Shown: positions 22,701-36,592, counted from the first letter of the stretch. The stretch is DNA of 64,000 nt from Acanthaster planci (GCF_001949145.1 NW_019091379.1:34916-98915), one strand, 5' to 3'. Numbers and translations: made by a program. The notes: generated from the letters alone by a model not told the origin.

Positions 22701-25597
22701 TCAACAGTATGACGTAATCAGTCCAAACCTATCTTCACTGGCCATGCTAAAGAAGATAAAAAATCGTACTTCAGCTTTGGATTAAAGAAATAATCTGGGA
22801 GACAATCGAAATTGTGCAGATAAAACCAAACCGTGAGACATTGTCACCTGACGAACTCTGGCACGCGATTTGGTCCATTTGACTCTGAAATGGAGTGGCA
22901 GGGAAAATTGTGTGTGTGGTATTAATAATAAAATAAAAATTTAGAACGAAGGAATGTCAAAAAGCTTTTAGTTTATAAGCCTAGTAGTAAATCTCACCTG
23001 GCAACTTTCCTAGTTTTCTTTATTGAAAACTTTATTGCTTGAGTTTTTGTTAAGTTTTGAAAAGTGGATTGATTTAAATATTAAAATTGCCAGTATTTTC
23101 TTGATACCTAGGGTGTTGATGCTGTGATTTGATCACAAGATACACAGTTCATTAAGTTTGGAGGTTTTATAAAAATTGACAACTCCAAATATGAAAATTG
23201 AAAACAACAATTCTGAAAGGAAATTTGCTCAATGGCTTAAACTGTGACACATAACGGTCCACTATTATGGCAATTCTTTACTGCAGAAAATATAAACTGT
23301 CAGTCCTCCTGAAGTCATCAAAAAGCATCAAAATTTCCACAAAGGTGACGTCGTTAATGAATATTGAGTAGGACACAAAGGCCTCTATACTGCTTTCAAA
23401 ACAAATCTTATTACTGGGCTTTTTAAAAATCAATTCGTCCCACAACCTTCTTGTAGAAATTCATGTACCCTATATCCTGGTATTCTAGTCACGATCTCTC
23501 TCATATTGTTTCACTCCGTCTTTATATATTGATTTCATAGACGTTTCCATGCAGCATTTTGCCGCTCTGTTCCTTTAGGCCAGTGGTGTAGCCGGCATCA
23601 AGGGGGCAAGATTTTCCATGAGGCTGTCCCTCCTGTCTAACCCGTTCGGCTACGCCTCTGCTCTGGGCTGACTCCTAAGCTTAACATCCAAGTGCAGTAC
23701 GGTTATACATGGTGCAGTAGATATATAGTACGATTATACTGTACATGTACAAGCACCGTGTAGCCACGTACACTGGCGGTGACACATTACGTGGACGTTA
23801 ACGACTTTTCATAGGTGAACCAAGATTTTGAAAATGATTATACAGATATAAAGTCAACATTTTGAATAATAAAATGCATTCATCTTTTTCTTTTTCTGGA
23901 TACGTATGACACAACCCTATTGTTTATTTTCACAACTGAACTGCAAGAAGGATAGAACAATGATATTGTCGGCGAGAGGCACAGGTGCCAAGTGCTAACA
24001 GTTGCTTTCTGACACCTGTGTGAGGCAACAGTTTGGGGTTTATATACTTGGAGAAGGAAAGTCCCCCAAATTCGCCCTTGCCTGGTTGTATCATAAAAAG
24101 CCTGCTTTTCCCACCCCCATACACCAGTACATGCGTCAAAAGATCAACCACAGGAAAGCTGTTACGAGCGTTTTTTTGCTCTGGTTGTCATGGTTAACTC
24201 TTGTAGAAATTGGCTTTTTCGACTCTCACACGAAGTGGAGCTGACAGTTCGGTATATTCCACTCGCCCATTCGTACCTCAATATCTTGACCCTTTCAGCT
24301 TCACGCCTAATACGCCAGCTCGTGCTATGCACCAATTACAAACAAATGCATGCCACACATGCAGCTGTACAATTACGCACGGGTATAATGGTCGCTACAG
24401 TCTTGATACTCACGAGCGAAGTTGGATACCTAGAAATAAGACTTATTCTATAGACATTATTCATCTTACTCGTTGAGGGCGTTCAGAAGGTCGACAATTG
24501 CTTCCCCGGACGCATCCCGTAATTCCTGGATGAGGACGACGTCGTAGCGAGCCAGGATCTACCCCAAAAGATTTTGTGTGAAATCATATCAAGTTGTTTT
24601 CCAAGTCAATTCAGGGTCTAAGAAACCATTTCCAAATTTTTACTGCTAGAACCAAATGAGAATTAACAATTTCGACAGCCAAAGCTCCCGAGTATACATC
24701 ACCGGATTATAAAACTATATACCCTCAGCCGAAAGGCCTCATCTCAGGGCGACAAAATTCAGAGGCTTCGCGCCCGAGGTTGGGAAAGCCTCAACTAATT
24801 TCTCGAGGGATTTCTCGCAGTTTGCCGTTTTATGACTTCCAGTTGGTATTTCAATAATTTGCTGGTGTACATCTACATTTTAAGGCACGTTATAATATTC
24901 GAATCAAACACTAAACAAAGAACGAGAGAGAAACAAAACATGGGAGGGAGAACAACCAAGTCAGAACTCAGAATTAACAACTTCCACCGGAGTCCCCCCC
25001 CACGGGAAGAATACCGATGATTATATTCCTTTGCCATTGTTCCCCCATGAAATATGACATGGTGTGGTGAAAAGACTTGTGAAGGGACTTACAAAAGGAT
25101 TAGAAATGCAATGGACGGCAACACTGCCATGCACATTTTCAAATCTCATTGAAACTTCCTTCTAAAGGTGGGTTCATACTTCACGCGAATGCGATAGTGA
25201 AGCGAATCTTACGTCACGAAAGATTTGCAGCGAAGTTTCGCTCGAGTTGAAATGTATTCAAGTTGCGAATTCGCAGCGCGAATTATGTTGATCTGCCCTC
25301 ATGAATTCGCGTTCGTCTTTGCTTTCGCGTCAAGTATAAAATATCCTTAATGGAGCAAGCAAAACAACAACAACAACAACAACAACAACAAAAACAACAA
25401 AAACAAAACAAAAACAAAACACAAACTACAATTCAAACGTCGTAGTTTACCTCGGTAAGATAATCGACAACCTCCGGCTTCCCCATCTTGGTCTTTCCAA
25501 GGACCTGTATGTTAAATGCACCAAACAGCAGAGATTGGCCGAAAGGTACCACACAAGAAAGCAGCAAGGTCACGTACAAAGTGGACTTGGCAGCCAT
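19679..25597 (-). CDS. secreted deoxyribonuclease I, paralogue B
   Basis: Eight exons on the minus strand: 25451-25597, 24470-24558, 22249-22332, 21760-21866, 21436-21548, 20928-21082, 20001-20091 and 19679-19726. They total 834 bp, or 277 aa. Every intron phase equals that of paralogue A, and five of the eight exons have identical lengths. The signal peptide is followed by LLFGAFNI. The active-site set is complete: E61 and R63 (IQELRDA), E100 (KEQY), H153 (GIHVKP), D187 (GDFNADC), D231 (CAYD) and H269 (SDHYP). R63 keeps the minor-groove arginine that paralogue A has lost. C192 and C228 should form the conserved disulfide. A CPC motif at residues 139-141 lies after the IARF strand, downstream of where mammalian DNase I has its small-loop disulfide. 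No C-terminal basic tail. Likely an extracellular or lysosomal endonuclease. Confidence 0.94.
20001..20091 (-). CDS. DNase B exon 7
   Basis: Encodes IVVAGSGMKTYSR...YYFDAVFGLDQTT. 91 bp, donor GTGAGT. Confidence 0.92.
20928..21082 (-). CDS. DNase B exon 6: GDFNADC metal site
   Basis: Encodes DVILTGDFNADCNYIS...WLISDYADTT...NCAYD. 155 bp, same phases as in paralogue A. Confidence 0.95.
21436..21548 (-). CDS. DNase B exon 5: catalytic His segment
   Basis: Encodes LSEFAVVGIHVKPDDA...YDHVVNTWGLQ. Three codons shorter than in paralogue A, in the loop after IHVKP. Confidence 0.93.
21760..21866 (-). CDS. DNase B exon 4 with CPC motif
   Basis: Encodes PSEVSVVDTYEYPEPNDEFE and RQPLIARFKKVCPCP. 107 bp, one codon longer than in paralogue A; the two cysteines are unique to this copy. 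Confidence 0.9.
22249..22332 (-). CDS. DNase B exon 3: KEQYVFFYK segment
   Basis: Encodes YSPHTYEMIISSRMGRSSSK followed by EQYVFFY. 84 bp, donor AA|GTAAGA. Confidence 0.93.
24470..24558 (-). CDS. DNase B exon 2: IQELRDA segment
   Basis: Encodes ILARYDVVLIQELRDASG...LLNALN, with the catalytic Glu and the DNA-contacting Arg. 89 bp, as in paralogue A. Confidence 0.93.
25169..25343. mobile_element. inverted-repeat element in DNase B intron 1
   Basis: The left end GGTTCATACTTCACGCGAAT resembles the inverse of the right end (TTATACTTGACGCGAAAGC) and continues with diverged GCGAA motifs. The interior is rich in TTCGC/GCGAA. An old MITE-like foldback. Confidence 0.6.
25366..25428. repeat. (CAA)n / (CAAAA)n microsatellite
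   Basis: Runs of AACAACAAC grading into CAAAA units, just inside DNase B intron 1. Confidence 0.9.
25451..25597 (-). CDS. DNase B exon 1: signal peptide
   Basis: Starts at ATG 25597 (MAAKSTLYVTLLLSCVVPFG) and ends LTE in phase 0 before GTAAAC. An upstream in-frame extension begins with a non-ATG codon and is not needed. Confidence 0.88.
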
Positions 25598-28500
25598 TTC
25601 AAACTTCTTGAGGTACGATTTCGTTGCAAGAAGTCTACGAGCTTTGCTGTTCGGATGTTGAAACAACAACAGTGGTCTCGGCCTTAAGTAGCTAAAACTA
25701 CGCTACTTATCTCTGGAGAACTTATTCGGTCAATAAAGTGTTGTGTAATTTGTGGTATATTTAGAAAGTGATCTGGATATCTTCCTGATTATATTCCCTT
25801 TGTAATCACTTGTGAAAGGCCAGTGTAAATTTTGCTCCTAGCTCGCGACAATCACATGCTGTCGATGTCAGAGGTTTAATACCTTTACAATTTGCGTGCA
25901 TGGTAAGGGACAAACACTCAAGTTTGCATGCGGGCATCAGATCTGAGTCATTGATAATGCAAAACTACTGTTCGACAATATTTAGCTAAAGCACTGCATG
26001 AACAAACTGAAGACACACCTTTGTGGAAGAAATTGCGTCAAGTAGCATGTTAGATATTTGGCGCTTAGGAAAGTAAATATAAGTCAAATACATACAATAC
26101 TAAAGGCATCCATAAACAACCATTCAAACTAGCGCCCTCATTTGGGTATAATTGGAGATTTCATCACTTGTACCCCTCATTCCTTCATGCGCGGCCGCAC
26201 TGTTTTTCTTAGTGGGGCAACAGAGTCTGGTCTCCGCGGACAAAAAGGTAGGTACATACTGTATATGCCTAAATCAGGAGCCTTTGTCCTATAGCATTGC
26301 ACAATATTTACATCTTGTGATGCGATTTCAGGGTTGTGATTTTGTGAGTGTGAGGATGATAGTGACAATGTAGGGAAGAAGCCTTTTTCAAGATGAGATC
26401 CTAAAACTTTGGCTCTATTTTGGATTCTTGAATTGAGGGGGGGTGGTTATGTCTAAGCAGTCCTTCTTGGTAAAACCAATGGCGTTTTCATATACATGTA
26501 TAAACAGGAAACTGTCTGAAAGCTGTTGTCGTCATCAGGTGAAAATTAGAAGCGATCATTGTGTCATTGTACTTTCTGCAATTTTTATTCATTGCAGGCT
26601 GTTCTGTTCAATTTCAGGAACAGACAATAACAAGATTTTATTCATGTGTCGACCACCTGGCATTGAACGTGAACCCGAGAATAACAGCCACGAAACATAA
26701 GTTCATCGTGAACTTATTTCAGTTTACGGAATAACTTAGCATTTGTGCAAAATTTTATCTAAAAGTTATAAGTCCTGGGTTTTTGTTGTTTTTTGGTTTG
26801 TTTTTTTGGTTTTTTTTGGGGGGGGGTTTATATTAAAGTGAGGCTAGAAACCCAATAGTCTGGCACCACCCCATTTAAAATTACAATGGTGGATTCGGGA
26901 GACAAGATAAAAAATGGCTTACCCGTGACAGGTATTTTGTGTTTGCCAACACATCCAAATTTAAAATTGCGTCAATCATCACTAGTCACCGACTGCGGTT
27001 CCGTTTAGCTCGTCAGGAATTTACGGTAGATGACTCTCTATACGTTTAATCCTAACTTACGGTTTAAGTGCAATTGGTTTGGCACATAGCGTATGCAAAA
27101 ATAATTACGTATATGGTGAAATTCCAGAAATTAACAATGAAACCAGAGACCTTATCCTTAATGTACTTTCGTTTTCTTCCGATTCCGTTTTCAAATTGTT
27201 TCAAGCTTTCTTCTTAAGCACTCATTTGTTTCAGTAGTGACTTTTATAAGTCTTAATGTAACTTATCAGATTTCTGCTACAGGTAAAAGAATTATCAGTC
27301 CTGCTTTATGCATACACATATTTGATGTCCCCTCAGTTTGCACGGTTGCCACTTGCTAGTCATCGTAACAGGCCCGTCGTCCGTGTCCTGTTTTATTTCC
27401 GGGTGCATTTATTTTTATTTGGCTTAAAGACCAGATAATCCGCTCTGTGACCCTGTGGTATCTCCTGGTCGTTGGGTCATTTGCTGACATCCGGATATCG
27501 CAGATATTTCTTGGCAATACATCTTTTGGTCGTTCTTGATATCCATTCCCATGGGCGTACATCCGGGGGTGGGGTATATACCCCCCTACTTTTTGCGATA
27601 GGGGATGGGCTATTGATGGGCTATTCCACACACATGAAAGAATTTTTCCGACTTCCATCGACTAAAATGCGTTAAATGTCATTCAAACAAGGGGAAGAAA
27701 GCCATAAATATGCCCTTCTGAATACATATGAGAGATGTACGTTACATCATGAACATCGACCTCTCTATGGAGTCATAACAGTGTCAACCCCCCTTTCAAA
27801 TTTTCACTGCCAGACAAGTCATCTCCCACCTTTCCCTATCCCCTAGCCCTCGCAATTTCTGGTGCAGCTTTACGCCATAGTCTATTCCGTTCAGGATTGA
27901 GAGATGGCGTTAGTTTGCTTGGCAACAAGTTGTGGGAACCATTTTTATGATCGTTCTGGGAACCGGATTATGAAGACCCACATTATTAATGGCCACTTGC
28001 TGTTTTGCTACTCAAGGATAAAGTGCGTTTCAGAGAGTAAATAGGATTCTTCCGCTTAGCTAGTACAAGTGACGTGAGATACAGTCATCATTACCTAATG
28101 AGAAAAATATTCACTCTGCCTTGATGGTTGACTAAAAAGTGAGGAAATAAACAGCCAATTGTCTACAAATTCAGATGCCACTACGCCAAAGTAAGTTCGC
28201 ACATTGATGAATTTATTTGACAAAAAAAGGCTTGTGCGAATCTGAATATTCTTCGCTGGTAAGCAACATAAACGTACATTCTAATACTAGAATTTCCCAA
28301 TCATGAGCTCGAAAATGTCACCATTTGTTTCTAGACGATCGTATGATGATCTTCAACTGCAATCAATTTCACATTTTAATTTTTTTATTAAAAAGGGAAT
28401 TCGGCGATAATTTAATTGTAACAAAAACCTTAAGGTGGACCCAAAATTATTCTGTTTCCTGCTTCTGAAAAATTAATGTTTTTTGTTTTCGATTATTAAT

Positions 28501-31500
28501 GTGGCTGCTTCATCGCTTGCATCAGCGGGCACTTTGTATACAGAGAGCTATGCTTCACTTGTTTCACAATCCATCCTGTGAATGCCATTGCCGGACTGTT
28601 GGGTTGGATAGGCGCCAACCATGCTGCAAACATCATCCCACGCGGTACGCACGCAGCTTCTCTGTGACCGGAGGCAATGGGCATATAAACACGAGGTCTC
28701 TCGTAGGCGCTACAGAAGAGGGAGGAAAGTGGGGGAAGGAGGTTGCTCAGGGGTTCCCACTATGGCATTCAGTAAAGCGTCCAGTTCATTTAAGTGCGAG
28801 TTTCTGAACGGAAATTAACTCTGACTGTTTCCGATACGCAAACAATCCCATTAATTTATATCATTTCGGGCATTCGTGCTTCCCCAGGGCTAAATGATCC
28901 TGTTTCACCGCTGAATCGAGGGGGGGGGGACTTCCCACTAATCCATTTTAGCCTGACGAGTTCACGTCAGTCCTAAACGCTTAACTCAGTCTCCTCTGGG
29001 TAGTGTATATCTTCATGAAATTACGGCCTCAGTCGCCATAACCAACTGATCCACCGCCCCTTATCTAATTCATCGCCAATAGACTGATTAATACCTCAAA
29101 AAGGCGTTTGACGGAAAAAGGGGGAAACCAAACAAATGTACAGCTGTTTCATCTTGACAAACGAAGTCGATTCTCGGCTCTAAACATTCGTTTCTTCGCG
29201 TTTTACTTGCAATCAGCAGCTCACCATGCCCGTGCTCGCACAGCGTGAAGCCAAAAATCTCCCCGGGGAAATTACATGATTGTCAGCCGAACGGCTCACC
29301 AGTTGCTCTTCCCGGGCTGGGTGCTACTCCGATGCCAACCGCATCATCAAAAAAACATTGCCAACTCTGAAGGACTTCCTTTGCCGTGTGTCTTGATGAA
29401 TGAGGGCTTAATGGGTTTTACAGATCAACGTTGTAATTGGTGTATTCAATTGGCCGTTATTTCACCGTAAAGTTACAATGGAGATCGCACGCAGCACACA
29501 TTTCTACCGTGTCTGTTTACTTGTTTGTTTGCTTTTTTCGATGGTCTGCTCGTTTTCAAGTTTTGGATAATGAGCTCGACAGGTACACGTGAGGTTTAAC
29601 GGCATTCTTATTGTGAATGCTTAGATAATTCTTTTGGTTATTGTTGAAACAATGCATAAAAGAGGCGTGCTGTGCCGGGTTGAATTTAGAGAAAAGACTG
29701 GATTGCATTGAAAGGTCAGTGATGCATCCCCATTCAGACCTTTTGTTAGGATTGAAAAGTGTCAGCATGCACGAAACGGTACTGCCATCTCTCTGTTTCA
29801 TTAAGGAAGGTTGAGGATTCTTATTAGTTTAACTGGTTAAAACAAAACAGGACAGCCATTTTTGGGGAAAATCCACTCTGCCACCCGTTACTCTTGAGAC
29901 CCAAGAATTGGCATTTTCTTTTTCATTTCACTGATATGCCGGTATTTGTTCTGGATTGTCACATGCAGTAACATTAATTAGCAATTCATTTCCTTATCCT
30001 ACTCCATAGGTTGTTGGTATCTTTGAGCCATATATCACTTCCCACGGTTATGTGAATTTGTCTTTCTTTTTTAAAATTTTATTTGGAATGGATTACACTG
30101 AGTCTTTAGACTAGTAACGCGACGGGCTGGATGTGCGTCCAAACTGGGCCCGATCAAAAGCCCTCTCCCAAAGGCAGCGCCTGTCAGATCGAGTCGATTA
30201 GTTTCCTGTGTTCAAACTTTGAACAGCCTCATATTATCATGTGAACTGTTACGATCCTTGGGAATAAATAAAGAGAACTTTTGGCCATGTAGAAGGGTGG
30301 TTGTTATGTTACCTTGTTTTGAAACGCAACTTTTGATTAACCACTCGTGAAAAGGGGCAGTGCGGTAAAGGGTTTGAGAGTTGCTTCTTTCGTTTGTTCT
30401 TACGAAATCCCACTAGTGCCATGGTGAATATATATTTTTAGGAAGAGAAATATACTTGTAAACGTCCAAGTTCGTTTTTATGATGAAAACAAACTTAAAA
30501 ATATATATCTCATAGAAACCAATTTGAAATGATAGGCCTACATATCTCATAAAAAAAGAGTCAGATTTTCAGAGAGATTATTTAGATTTTGGAAAATGAA
30601 CCTTTTTACGAGATTTTTTTCCCCAAGTCCACTCGCACTTTGAAAGCAGATAAATTCACAGTGTGGCTATTCCTCTGAAAGCTTACAGTAGTGTTCCCTG
30701 TGGATAAACTAGCGAGGAATTTATTGCTGAGAGGGACGACGAGCCGTGTGACACAGTGGGCGTGCACAATTACCAAATACCCCTGGTATTATGTTATAAG
30801 GTAGGAAGATACCATTGTTCATTCAGCACTCTGAACCGCAAGACACGGATTGGATTTTTTTTTATCGGCCAAATGCCGTCATTTGCGGTGACAAGACTTT
30901 AGCTCGATATAGGCCCATTTGCTGTGTAATAAACCGGACAATCTGAGAACGTAGGGCTATACTGGCCTGACGTCAGTGCGCGGTTGATGGCAGTGATATC
31001 CAGCCGGGAGAGTAGTGTGGGTGGAGATGTAGTGACCTCATCCGAATCCAATTGGATGTCTTAAATTTAAAACTTCTCTTACCAAACCGCCGCCTGCACA
31101 GGCATAGCGCCATGAAATTATTTCAATGAAATGATTGTGTCTGGGGACATGTACCTGTACCCCTCAGTGCATATTTCCCATTTTTTTAAACCACTAAAAA
31201 TAACACCCAAAGATGCACATCAAATTTTCCCCGGATTATCTGTAGGTCAACTGGCCCCCAACCGACTCACCATTCGCCAACTCGCCTTTGAACGACCTGT
31301 CACTTTTTACAAACTTGCTCCCTAGCCTGTTTGCTTGCCTCCTAGCCGACTCCCCGGGACGAACCGATTGATTCACTTCAAAGGCTGGCGAAATTTGTTA
31401 AAGTCTATGTGTAGTACCTGTCATGTAAAACCCCTCGACGAGTTGCTTGTGGTAATATTTTCCGGGGTGTATATTTTTGTATTTTTATAAAGTTGTTCAC

Positions 31501-34500
31501 AGCCAAACTATATTTCACTTGGTGGTTGTGATCTATTTCAAACTCATGTACACAAACGAAATGAGTCGTTAAAACGTTTTTGAGAAAAGTAGCAATTTTC
31601 GGGTCCACTATGGTTTTACTTATTTTTTGTCCGACTGATCTTAAACATTAACAAGCTCTGAAATAAGTCATGAAATTGCCTGGTATTAAGATTGCACAGG
31701 CTATACAGGCATGCAGTCCTGGTCACCAACCGTGCAGCCTGGGCTACATGATGTTCCATCATACAATTTGGGGGCACTTGAATCGTGATTTTGTCCGCTT
31801 GGGCTGGCTTCCGTCAGTTTACTGGCACGCAACCTGAATAGACTGGGCTTGAAAGGGCAGGGCTATTTTGAATAGTTGAGATTTGCCCCACTTTCAAAAA
31901 ATAGTTTCCTTTTCTCCCCCCCCCCCAAAAAAAAAAAACCAGACGCGATTTTTGTCCATGAATTGAAATGGTTCATTGTAGTTATTTTCATAAATATAAC
32001 AATAGTTAATATTAGTTTTTATTATTCGACTGAGCCGTGTTAAGTTTCAGCAACCAATATCTCTATGAATCGTTTAGATGTAGCTTCCATAATGTATATG
32101 TGTGCAATATGATGCACAAGGGAGTCCGTTTACTAGTTAGAAAATTCCATTTATTACCCATTGGATAGAATCATTACCACAAACAATACAGACCACACTC
32201 ACTTGATATGAAGTAGGGTCTCCCTAATTTGTTTACAGTGGCATGAACCTGGTGCATGTATTTTTTAATTTCAAGAAATGGTTTCTTCTGCGCACCCTCC
32301 AATGTCTATCTACTTGTCTGTCTCCATTAAAGTGTAATGCATTCATGTTTGATTTGAGTCCTTTGAGAGATTTGTCATTTTGAGTGTAACTTCAGTTTTT
32401 AATACCTAATATCCAACGGATTATAGTCAGGCGCGGTCCTGCATGATGCTTTCAGTTAAGAAAATTGGAAGAAATCGATAACTGACAGCAGATGCACATC
32501 ATGCATATCAGTTACCTCTGATGGCCACACGCAAGACTAAACAACCGAATATCTCAATGATTTAACATCACTTTCATTATCTCTTAATGGGTTTTGCATT
32601 AGCTTTTAATATCGTAATTGAACGACAAATTTACACTTCTTTATACCACGGTTAAAGGAACCATATTTTGCTAAAATCCTTGAAAATGCACTTTTGTGTT
32701 TCAATCAACCTGATTTCGATGTGTTTTTTAGACCTTCTTGTTTTATGCTAATATAAATTTGTATATTATCATGAGCAAAACTGTAATATAAGGCACTGAA
32801 CCTCAGTGTTGCATTGATTTGTGTAGAAAAAACTGCTGGATTTATACTTATATAAATGTTTTACTTAGCATTGTATATTGTTGCGCAGTTTCATGGCAAT
32901 GAGCCAGCAGGAAAGTTGTTCTTGCAAGCCGTGCACTTGTCTGTTTCTTGACATTTGCATTTTGCACGCGTAGGCTAAATTGGTGCCGACACTCTTTTCG
33001 ACGACGAAATGGCTTCGAATGTACATTTATATTTTGTTGTAAAAAAAGAAACAAAAAAAACACATTTACCACTGCATCTGATAAGACGTAAATCCCAATC
33101 CCCTCTGGCACAACCGGGAGGGGGGAATTGAGCATCATGAGCTAATTTCGGTGAGAAGCCTTCCCCTCCCTCGAGACACGTAAACAGTTAGGTTGATGTG
33201 GAAACAAACAGGCAATTGCAAGTGTGATGGTATTGTCAGCATTAACAAATCGATTTCGTAGGTTTGAGCATGAATAGTGATAGCATGACACGTTCGTATT
33301 TATATGAATGATTTATGGTAAACACCCACAATTCACAGAAATTCTGCAGGAATGACGAAAACAAACAGACAGGGAACGCCTGGAAATCAAACAAAATGAA
33401 CATTCATCGCGAGTACACTTGCCGTAATTATTTTAGGGTCAAGCGAAGTCAAGCTCCTTGATTCCCACCACTTCTAAACTTTGTTCGTTTGTTTTTCAAA
33501 ACCCTGCGTAGCACAATAGCGTCGCCTGTATCGTGGGATTATCCATAGCCTCGACATCCAGCTGAAAGCCACAGTATTGAGTATTAGTTAATTATTTCAG
33601 TCTGTCAAAAATCAAAGTGTTGAGACTACATACAGCATGTTGCCGTGACAGTATAGGTGTGAATAGGCAACGCGCAGTTAGCACAAACTCATCCAAATGC
33701 CGAATTGCATCTTAATGTACTTTAAATTTATGAACATTTTTATAACTTTTATCGATTTTTGTATTAGACAGGGGAACTATGAATCAAATTTTCAGTTGTT
33801 GCGGGGTGATTATATTGAGTTTGAAACAGAGGTTTATACAAAAAAAGGTCTCACGCAAGCATGGACGACGATTGAGCTGAACAAGAAGCGTAATTGCGTT
33901 AGAGGAGGACAATTTCGATGTATTTGCAATGCATGTTTCCATACGTTATGTTCGGACTGGCGACCTGTGACACAACTCCAATTTGAGAGACAAGGTTTCC
34001 ATTTCTCTGCGTCTGCTGAGGTTCAGACCCTTAAAGGGTTCTTATGTTACCTTAGCACCGTGCATTTTTAATTGCCATTAATGAAACAGGATCCTTGTAA
34101 CACAGCCGTTGATTGTTCGTACAAGCTGTCGCCAGTCGGCGCGTGATTTCGTGATTGAAAGGTTCGGGACATTGCTTTCTAGGGAGATTGATAGACATCC
34201 TGACATATGTTGAAGTGGTAACATGCAAGAGGGAAACAACCAAAACGATCTGTGTCGTTCAATGCCATATTAATAATAACAACTGAAATATTTTGTTGAT
34301 GGCAGCCATGTGATTTTCGAGGATGATTTTCATTGCGCAATCATCAACAGCTTGGGGAAATTGTAAGGAGACATCACTTCAAATTACGGTTGCAAAGAAG
34401 TTGAGAATAGTTTTCTAGTTTAGACATGGGAGGAAAACCCCAGATAAATGTTTCAGAGAAAACCACGGAGTCAAGAAGGCACTGAAAAGTATTACATTCA

Positions 34501-36211
34501 CGAACCTAACCTACAGTCCGTCTACTTTTATTTTCCAAACCAGACCGAAAGACTTATATCATTATGTGGTTCCTTGCTTTTATGACGAGTTCAAAGTTTC
34601 TCTGAAACTTCGATGAGGATATTTCAGCAACATGAAATACATCATTTTTTTAATTAGATAGAAAAAATCCACTTCTTCATTGGGAATATAAATAACCCAA
34701 TCCATTGTAACGAATTTTGAGGCAATTTCTCTCATCTCTCACTTGGACTGACGTTCAGAGTTTCAATTTGTATGAGTTATAACTTCTATTCAAAGCTGGG
34801 AATGAGTCCGTTTGTGAATTAGAAGTCACAAGATCTGTGTTTCCTGAATCCAATTCCTGCCACACAGGGGAACCTTCAAAATACATACAGCTCTTTGGTT
34901 TCAAGGAATGTGAATAATTTACTGAGACTAGCGGATAACCATAGCAACGAACAAGTCAAAGCTATCTATATTGCTTTGGCTGCCTCGGCCTTGGTATAAC
35001 TGTCCAAACTGACAATTGGCAGAATGCTCCTTTGTGACTAGTGGTCCCAATTCTCTGCGTATTTGCCAGTGAGAATCGTGCTAAATAGTTAATTGTTCCA
35101 GTTGAACGAGGCTTATTCCTTAACAGTATACTGTTGAATGTCGCGCACGCGACTCGTTTGCAGAATGAAGCTATTTCGTGTACTTTGCGCCAGACTCCAA
35201 TTCAAACTTTTGTATAAAGGAAACTGAGAACTACATGGAGGTTGGCTTGAAGGTGCAAACAGTTAAATTTTAAATACTAAACCATTTTCCTTTATTGGAT
35301 TTTCCTATTTTTATTTAAAACTGTTTACGTCCGGCTCGAAATACTGGAAGGGGCTTCAATGGGAAAATGACTGAGTTAAGAATATTCTCCAAACCTTAAA
35401 ACGGAAAACAAGCTCTCTTTTTTGAAATAAAAAGGTGAAATAATTATTGTTCCCCGTGAAAGTCATCGCGACTACAAAGTCTTGCTCATCGTGACTGCGG
35501 TATTTTTCTTAGTTCAGTCCTCTGGAAATTAATCCATCATGGTCAACAGTGCTCAGCAGGAGAAAAATCCTGTTTTCTTTGGTCGACCAAAGTTGCTCCG
35601 TGTACGAGGAGTTTGTGAAAGATACTACAATACTAGTAACATAGGAAAGGTATCTTTACATGACATTCATACTAGGTTTGTTGAAGAAACCCGGAAATCT
35701 GCGAACGTTACCAATAAGAAATTGCCCAAACGAAGCAATACATTTAAGCGAGGGCTGGTAAAAAAATCTATGTTTTTTAATTAATTTAATTAATTTTTTT
35801 TGGAGGGGGGACAAACTGTACACTTGGGAGTCTGATTTCCAGCGAGACACCAACCACCTTTGATCGCCGCGGCTGAGGTGTGGATCGCATATCAAAAACG
35901 GTCATCGTTTGTCAGACTATTACTGGGGCTTGCGCAAGCGCATCCGCCTCACCGGTAGTTTCAAGTTGTACTGAGTCCTGTGTGAATGGCGTAGGAATAT
36001 ACATGTAATATAAAGAGGGCCCATACACAGGACCAAGTTATAATGAGATTTACTGATCCTGGCTCGCCAGTTCACTAATTCGGCGAAAGCGTCGAGGAGG
36101 AAGACAACGTTTTGCACTCCCTAACGTCAGCGTTTCGTCATATTCTTCCGACTGCCATCAGTCAGCTAGTGGTAGATCTGTTCACTAGCAAACTGACCGC
36201 GGAGTGATAAT
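25598..36211. other. 10.6-kb region with no supported gene
   Basis: The left end should contain the DNase B promoter; no clear TATA box was seen. The remainder has scattered short ORFs without splice-consistent partners, homopolymer runs (for example 26760-26830 and 31910-31940), and no recognisable domain. The 26152-26246 ORF that looks like a signal peptide lacks an ATG. Confidence 0.5.
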
Positions 36212-36237
36212 TATATAAACCTCTCACAAATTGTTCA
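36212..36237 (+). promoter_or_regulatory. TATA box and initiator of the eclosion-hormone-like gene
   Basis: TATATAA at 36212-36218 is followed by TTCAGTG with the A at 36237. The 25-bp spacing is typical of a TATA-Inr core promoter. It predicts a 5' UTR of about 280 nt before the ATG at 36517. Confidence 0.55.
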
Positions 36238-36350
36238 GTGCCGTTAACTCTGCGTCCGGGTGACTCTGAAATCCGTCTGTATGCGTGCTGGCTGGCTGCG
36301 CCTTCCACAGTTACTCCAATGATCGCGCGCACTTAATACAAAGTTTAGTA

Positions 36351-36384
36351 AAAACAAACAAACAAACAAACAAACAACCCAACA
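36351..36384. repeat. (AAAC)n microsatellite in predicted 5' UTR
   Basis: A run of ACAA/AAAC units inside the predicted leader of the eclosion-hormone-like gene. Confidence 0.85.
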
Positions 36385-36516
36385 AACGAGAGTGTACCAG
36401 CCTGATGTGGATATTTTCATGAAACATTCTCTGTTTTGTCTCTTGTGGACTCTTTCGGGACAAATTAGATCAAAAACTTTGGATAAATTCCTCGAGATTT
36501 GCTGCAGGAGGATCAA

Positions 36517-36592
36517 ATGGCGTTGACCTTCCAGTCTGGTACCTTGGCTGTGTTGATCTGTCTGGTTGTGACATCATTATCAAGTGCACACA
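36517..36592 (+). CDS. EH-like exon 1: signal peptide
   Basis: Encodes MALTFQSGTLAVLICLVVTS plus LSSAH, ending in phase 1 at ACA|GTAAGT, a near-consensus donor. Confidence 0.78.

Noticed and set aside
26152-26250. Signal-peptide-like ORF ending at a GTAGGT donor
   Set aside because: The frame has no ATG (it begins with TTG), and the available ATG reads a different, non-hydrophobic frame.
33697-34071. 124-aa plus-strand ORF with a Cys-rich stretch
   Set aside because: No recognisable motif, no matching exons; length is within chance for AT-rich DNA.
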